Source of the DNA: Larix sibirica
Lineage: Eukaryota > Streptophyta > Pinopsida > Pinales > Pinaceae
Assembly (NCBI GenBank): GCA_004151065.3
Contig: NWUY0303904715.1
Span: 1-11,667, forward strand
DNA: 11,667 nucleotides
Reading direction: 5' to 3'
In this document: positions 7,741 to 11,667 of the stretch, piece after piece
How positions within the stretch are numbered: the stretch's first letter is position 1
How the letters are laid out: each line of letters begins with the position of its first letter
Made by a program: the position numbers and the translations under genes
Notes under the pieces: model-generated
The model's database searches: none
What the model saw: the letters and a program-made list of their open reading frames with translations, nothing else
What the model was told of the DNA's origin: nothing

Positions 7741-8615
7741 TGTTCAGGTTAGTGGAATTTACAGGCTGTGGATCGTGGAGTTCGTTAATCGTTTTACGTG
7801 TTGGATTTTCTATATTTAAGTTTTACTTTGCTTAGTCCTTATTGTAGGGAGACGATCATATGTTTCAGCTCACCCTATTAGTTTGGCTATTGATATAAAG
7901 AAACCACAATTATCTTTAAAGTTTGAAAAAAATAATATTAATTGGAAGAAAAAAATAATATTAATTGTTTTTTTTATTCAATTTATTTTCATATGTGTTG
8001 AATTTTGATTGGCTATAAATCTTGAAAATACTATTTTTATTATTGATCATATTTATTAAAAAATAGAAAAATAAAATAAAATTTACATACATTATGAAAA
8101 CTTTAGAAAGTTTATGAAATATTTATGGTAGAGTGTTTTACTGTAGTAATGAATGGTAAATTTATTAATTGTTTGTTTGATGGTACCATACCATGCATTT
8201 ATATGGTTACTCACTTAGTAGTGGATGGTACACTCATTAATTATTTAATGCTATTGTAAATCTCATATGATCCTTATTCCCCCGCATACAAAAGGCTATT
8301 AGAATTTAAAGTCATTTCATTGATTTGAGAATAATTGCATTTAGCATTGTTAATACATGGGGCTATAACACACACTTGAGGTCGAGATTTGTAAATATTT
8401 ATAAGGGAATAAATTTAGAGATCACAATTGGGATGAAAGTGGGGGGATACTGAAACCCACTTCAAAGTGAGAGCTAATACAAGAGCTTGTATATATTTAA
8501 GAGTAGTGTGATGGCGACAAAACATAATGTATATTCATATATCTTTTTGAGAGGCAAAGACAAACATACAAGGGTTAGGGGGAAACGACAAAACTAGGTA
8601 TTCTCAGGCATTATA
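7741..8615. other. AT-rich stretch without genes
   Basis: The sequence is strongly AT-rich, especially 7915-8100, with stops in all frames. It holds the 20-bp repeat pair at 7925-7967, a 10-bp palindrome ATGGTACCAT at 8180-8189, and two similar 31-bp segments (8144-8174 and 8216-8246, about 25 of 31 bases alike) on either side of it. I see no retroelement protein motif. LINE B similarity begins only at the right edge. Confidence 0.5.
7925..7967 (+). repeat. Two perfect 20-bp direct repeats
   Basis: GAAAAAAATAATATTAATTG occurs at 7925-7944 and again at 7948-7967, separated by GAA, giving a 23-bp period. It is followed by a T run. This is most simply a slippage-type duplication in AT-rich DNA. 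Confidence 0.9.
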
Positions 8616-8669
8616 TTATGTTGTCCAACCATATGCCCCTGAACTCTTTGCCTTTTTAAAAGAGCACAA

Positions 8670-8690
8670 GACAACCTAGAATTCTTCCTT
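8670..8690. repeat. Target-site duplication, left copy
   Basis: The 21 bases begin GACAACCTAGAATTC and end CTTCCTT. They match 8929-8949 at 19 of 21 positions; the mismatches are the ninth and twelfth bases. The segment lies directly beside the A-rich end of the SINE (read on the minus strand) and encodes part of LINE B ORF2. Confidence 0.88.
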
Positions 8691-8865
8691 CTTTTTTAAA
8701 CTTGGAATATATATCATAGGGAAACCCACTAAGGTAGTTCTCCTCATTCCAAGGATAGTACCTAGGGTAAACCAAATTTTGTAGAAGCTTGAGGATTTGG
8801 AAACAATCTCATGATGATCATGATATTCAACAGACGAATCACAAAGAGAAACACGCCACAACATA

Positions 8866-8876
8866 GGATTTGAACT
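8866..8876 (-). promoter_or_regulatory. SINE pol III B box
   Basis: The minus strand reads AGTTCAAATCC, a close match to the B-box consensus (GWTCRANNC). It lies 31 nt downstream of the A box, normal for tRNA-derived promoters. The sequence around it does not fold into a tRNA. Confidence 0.8.
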
Positions 8877-8907
8877 CAAGTGGGAAGGATGATAATTTTC
8901 TTCGCAA

Positions 8908-8919
8908 CCACTTGGGCTA
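8908..8919 (-). promoter_or_regulatory. SINE pol III A box
   Basis: The minus strand reads TAGCCCAAGTGG, matching TRGYNNANNNGG. It starts 10 nt from the 5' end of the element, the expected position in a tRNA-derived SINE head. Confidence 0.78.
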
Positions 8920-8928
8920 AACCCACTT

Positions 8929-8949
8929 GACAACCTTGAGTTCTTCCTT
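8929..8949. repeat. Target-site duplication, right copy
   Basis: The 21 bases begin GACAACCTTGAGTTC and end CTTCCTT. This is the LINE B-side copy next to the 5' end of the SINE. On the minus strand it encodes KEELKVV, which joins the LINE residues on both sides when the SINE is mentally removed. Confidence 0.88.
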
Positions 8950-10249
8950 ATTTACTTATGTCTCTAATTCCTCGTTTTGTTGGTCATCTACAAGTCTTGG
9001 AAATAAGGATGCCACTTTTAGGATCTATTTTACATTTCCTTTTAAAGGCCCTTTGAAAATGGGTTTAAAATGTCGTATTCCTTCTTCTGAGAACTCTAGG
9101 AAGGTTCTTGTCATAGACCGACCTTCTTTTCTTATTTCCTAAATGGTGTTTAGAAGATTTTGTGTTTTCATCGCCTTCTACCACCCAAATGACTTTGCTT
9201 TTCAATCTCCATCCGCCTCTTCTTTCTTGAAGAGTTTCATTTTTATTCCCTCTAGAGCTTTTAGCTTGATCATTTCTTCTTATGTACAGTTACCTCTTAC
9301 ATTATTCTCAAACATTTGTTTGATATACTCATTCGTCTCCTTAAGCTCATTTTGAGCTTCCCTTGCTTTCCCCTTTGCTCACTCTACCACTTTTTTCTCA
9401 TCATTCTTCAATTTTACTGCAGACCGATACATTGTTGTCTCTTGTGTATCTGGTTCAAACATTCTTCCAATTTTGCATTTCCATCTATCTAATGCTTCCT
9501 CTTCTAGCTATTTGTGATTGAATTTAAAAGGACTTGGAGTTATTTTATTATCTTTCTCTATTTGAAGTAGAATATAGAGATGGTGTAAGGATCCACCTTC
9601 CTCTACTCAAGATATCAACCTTTATGTCCTCTCCATTATTTCTTAGCCATTAAAAACTATCTAATTTTTGAAAACTCCTTCACTACCGCTTATGGAGTTG
9701 CTCCAAGTAGGAACTAACTAAATAGGTTCAACATCATAGAATCTTGTTGCTTTAAATAGCCAAGATACATAATCTACTAGTGAGTCTAATCTTGTATTAT
9801 CTCCTAATACTTATCCAACCTTCATACTCAAATTAGATCCTCCCATAGAATGGCATCATCTTTTCCCACAAAGCTTAGGAGTTTGAAGTTATCTTGAAAT
9901 GATTTTCTCTCTCCAAATGGGCCATAAACATTGTTTATATTAAGAATGTTTCTCGATTTATTGGACTTGAACTCTTTTTGTATACCTACATTTAAAGTAG
10001 ATGAAGAAACAAGTTCTAAAGAATATATCCATGTTGTTATTATGCTTCCATATTTTCCCTATGAATCTATTGACCTAAATGACCAGTCTTCCAGGCATGA
10101 AGACAAAATGTACATAGCTTCCCCCCCTTATACATTATTTCCTAGATTAGTATGGTAATCAACTTATACAGAGAATTTTCTCTTGGGGCTAGTTTTTATG
10201 GACACTCATTACCCATCTCATGTTCATGACCTTGCATTGAGGCCCCTTT

Positions 10250-11245
10250 TATGGTAATTTGTGTGCCTTCCTTCACTTCCTCTTTGACTCTATTTTTTCC
10301 TAGAGAAAGGAAGGATTTACGACCTACTGCTAAGGAGAGACTAGGTTCTATGGATAAACCTCTCTCAATATCTAGGTCCTCAATCTATTTATAATCTTTC
10401 CTTAGCCTTAAACATTACCTTGACTGTCTCTTTTTTTATTCAAAAATGGGATTCCCTCCATTTAGGGCATTAACACTTTTTGGGATAGAGTCTTCTAGAC
10501 TTAGTGATTCTTAGGATTTCTTACCCCAAGACTTGGAAGACCCTACCATTACATTTGCCTTTTTAATCTTGTAAGGTTTCTTAGTTTGGTTGGACCCATT
10601 ACCCCATAATCCATTCCTACCAAGGGAATTTTTAAAGGACTTTCCACTTTCTTATCTAGAGTAGACAAAGGACTAGGATAAGAATTGATACAATTCATAC
10701 CTTTTGTAGGAGAGTTTTTTAATAGCATCGTTTGTTTTTACTGCTTATGGGGATTCTAACTCCTTTGATTTGACCTTGCTTGAGATGTTGTGTAATTCTT
10801 CAATATTGTCCCAAGATTTTTTAACTTTTCCAGTGGAACCTGACTTCCATCTTCTTTTACTTTTGTATGCTTTCTCTGGGGATTTTAGAATTTCTTCAAA
10901 TAACAATTATTTCTTCTTCTAAACCCTCATGTCATACATCTTAATTCATTCTTTCCAAACATATCCAACCTCATGGAATTTTGAAGATCTAAAAGGTAAT
11001 TTCTAGAAATCCAAGGCTTGAGTGAATTTCCAATTCCCCCAAACTATTTATATTTCTCTCCGAAGTTATTTTTTAGTTCCATCTCCACTAAGATTCACCA
11101 TTCTTTTGTCCACCTTAATTGAAAATCCACTTCAAAACCAATGAATTTCCCAAACTATTACAAAGATCCATAAGGATATTAATATCCCACAACTTCATGG
11201 GGAATCCAAGGATCTTGACCCACATAGGATGCTTGAAGTTTGTGG
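10250..11245 (-). pseudogene. LINE B ORF1 fragment (DUF4283-like domain end, zinc knuckle, basic tail)
   Basis: ORF1 of plant L1 elements encodes an RNA-binding protein. Minus strand from 11243: TNFKHPMWVKILGFPMKLWD and INILMDLCNSLG, then in a shifted frame FIGFEVDFQL, ILVEMELKNNFGEK. This is the second half of the DUF4283-type domain. A CX2CX4HX4C zinc knuckle follows at 10946-10996, but reads PFRSSKFHEVGYVWKE-stop: all four ligands are replaced. A Lys/Ser-rich tail continues (AYKSKRRWKSGSTGKVKKSW near 10810-10870) and becomes unreadable by about 10300, so the lower limit is approximate. The N-terminal part is missing because a piece of another LINE (LINE C) joins at about 11245. ORF2 remnants follow on the same strand in the usual order. 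Confidence 0.75.
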
Positions 11246-11247
11246 GT

Positions 11248-11667
11248 TTTTAGTTTCATCATTTTCTTTTATTTTTATGTAAAATTGCCTCTTAAATTAT
11301 TTGATATGCTCCCAATTTGTCTCCTTAAGCTCATTTTGAGCTTCCCCCGCTTTCCCTTTTCCCACTCTACCACTACTTTATTAGCATTCCTTTAGTTTAC
11401 CACAAAACGGGGCATTGTTGTCTCTCTTGTATTTTGCTCAAACTTCCAATTCTACATTACCATAAGTCTAAAATATTCCTCTTCTAGCCATTTGTGATTG
11501 AATTTAAAAGGTCTTTGGAGATTTTTTATCATCTTTCTCTATTTAAAGTAGAATAAGGAGATGGTCTAAAGATTCACCTTTCCCTGCCCAAGATTTCAAC
11601 CTTTATGTCTCCTCCATTATTTTCTTGACCATTAAAAATCTATCTACCATCTCTTTCACTACCACTT
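11248..11667 (-). pseudogene. LINE C: second diverged copy of the ORF2 endonuclease/linker segment, cut by the window edge
   Basis: Aligned by eye, this repeats 9259-9691 in the same orientation, about 1.98 kb away, with many substitutions and small gaps (roughly four fifths identical). Shared landmarks are TTTGTGATTGAATTTAAAAG at 9511 and 11491 (encoding PFKFNHK) and TCTCCTTAAGCTCATTTTGA in both. The piece covers the end of the endonuclease and the charged linker before RT. It breaks off at about 11248, where LINE B ORF1 begins. The other end lies outside the window. It comes from a related LINE, not an exact recent duplicate. Confidence 0.82.

Larger units (their letters stand above)
8691..8928 (-). 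mobile_element. tRNA-related SINE (about 238 bp), inserted in LINE B
   Basis: On the minus strand the element starts AAGTGGGTTTAGCCCAAGTG at 8928. It has a pol III A box and a B box at tRNA-like spacing and ends AAGTTTAAAAAAG at 8691. It is flanked by a 21-bp duplication, and the LINE B reading frame resumes on its other side. SINEs do not encode proteins; they are transcribed by RNA polymerase III from internal promoters and mobilised by LINE enzymes. The 85-codon open frame on this strand is therefore a by-product. The two mismatches in the flanking duplication show an old insertion. I cannot assign a family. Confidence 0.85.
8616..10100 (-). pseudogene. LINE B ORF2: endonuclease C-terminal part to start of reverse transcriptase, split by a SINE
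   Basis: Minus strand, in several frames. NNVYGPFGERKSFQDNF (near 9905-9933) is part of the AP-type endonuclease of L1 ORF2. VDYVSWLFKATRFYDVEP and LVPTWSNSISGSEGV follow, then SLHHLYILLQIEKD (the SDHxP-type endonuclease end, here HHLY), PFKFNHK, VVEWAKGKAREAQNELKE and ALEGIKMKLFKKEEA. FLEFSEEGIRHFKPIF and VASLFPRLVDDQQNEELE lead to NKEELK at 8941. A SINE follows, and beyond it (8616-8675) the frame resumes as VVLCSFKKAKSSGAYGWT, the RT entry motif, then a stop at 8616-8618. The rest of RT and everything 3' of it are missing. The copy carries numerous stops and frameshifts. ORF1 remnants lie immediately upstream on the same strand. Confidence 0.85.

Noticed and set aside
8144-8246. Small transposon (MITE) suggested by a 10-bp palindrome between two similar 31-bp segments.
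   Set aside because: The flanking segments are direct, not inverted, only about 80% alike and AT-rich. No terminal inverted repeats or target duplication were found.
8866-8928. A tRNA gene, suggested by the A and B boxes.
   Set aside because: No acceptor stem or anticodon arm can be formed around the boxes. The A-rich end and flanking duplication identify a SINE.
8676-8933. An 85-codon minus-strand open frame.
   Set aside because: It lies over the SINE, which is non-coding, and part of a flanking duplication. The open frame is incidental.
1-11667. CRISPR array, bacterial operon, phage or plasmid origin.
   Set aside because: No regularly spaced repeats or long intact genes were seen. All recognised coding remnants belong to plant-type retroelements.

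Overview
The window looks like a stretch of repeat-filled plant nuclear DNA, probably from a large, gene-poor genome such as a conifer. The plant assignment rests on the retroelement types: a Ty1/copia polymerase, plant L1-type LINEs (one with a C-terminal RNase H) and a tRNA-related SINE. The conifer suggestion is an inference from repeat density and decay. I found no intact gene of any kind. Every open frame I could place belongs to a broken transposable element, and nothing resembles a prokaryotic operon.

Layout: (1) 150-730, minus strand: a broken copia reverse transcriptase whose catalytic box is destroyed. (2) 731-2402: an LTR-like block with TGTAAT...ATTACA ends that cuts into the copia remnant exactly at a codon boundary. 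(3) 2606-6341, plus strand: LINE A, an L1-type ORF2 remnant. It has lost the catalytic core of its reverse transcriptase by an internal deletion, but keeps the zinc-finger-like region and RNase H region in pieces. A 416/417-bp tandem duplication covers the end of RNase H and the ORF2 stop. Downstream lies a separate decayed coding segment of about 210 codons that I cannot name, then a T-rich 3' region. (4) 6342-8615: about 2.3 kb with no recognisable gene, holding small repeats and AT-rich DNA. (5) 8616-11245, minus strand: LINE B, with part of ORF1 (its zinc knuckle has lost all four metal ligands) and the endonuclease-to-RT part of ORF2. A 238-bp SINE (8691-8928) interrupts ORF2 and is flanked by a 21-bp target-site duplication. 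(6) 11248-11667, minus strand: LINE C, a second diverged copy of the same ORF2 segment, running off the window edge.

These parts do not work together as a system. The window records insertion order and decay: copia, then the LTR; LINE B, then the SINE. The best leads are the SINE-in-LINE nest, which is well supported, and the unexplained coding segment at 5521-6151 downstream of the LINE A ORF2. All family assignments were made by reading motifs by eye, without alignment or database search.
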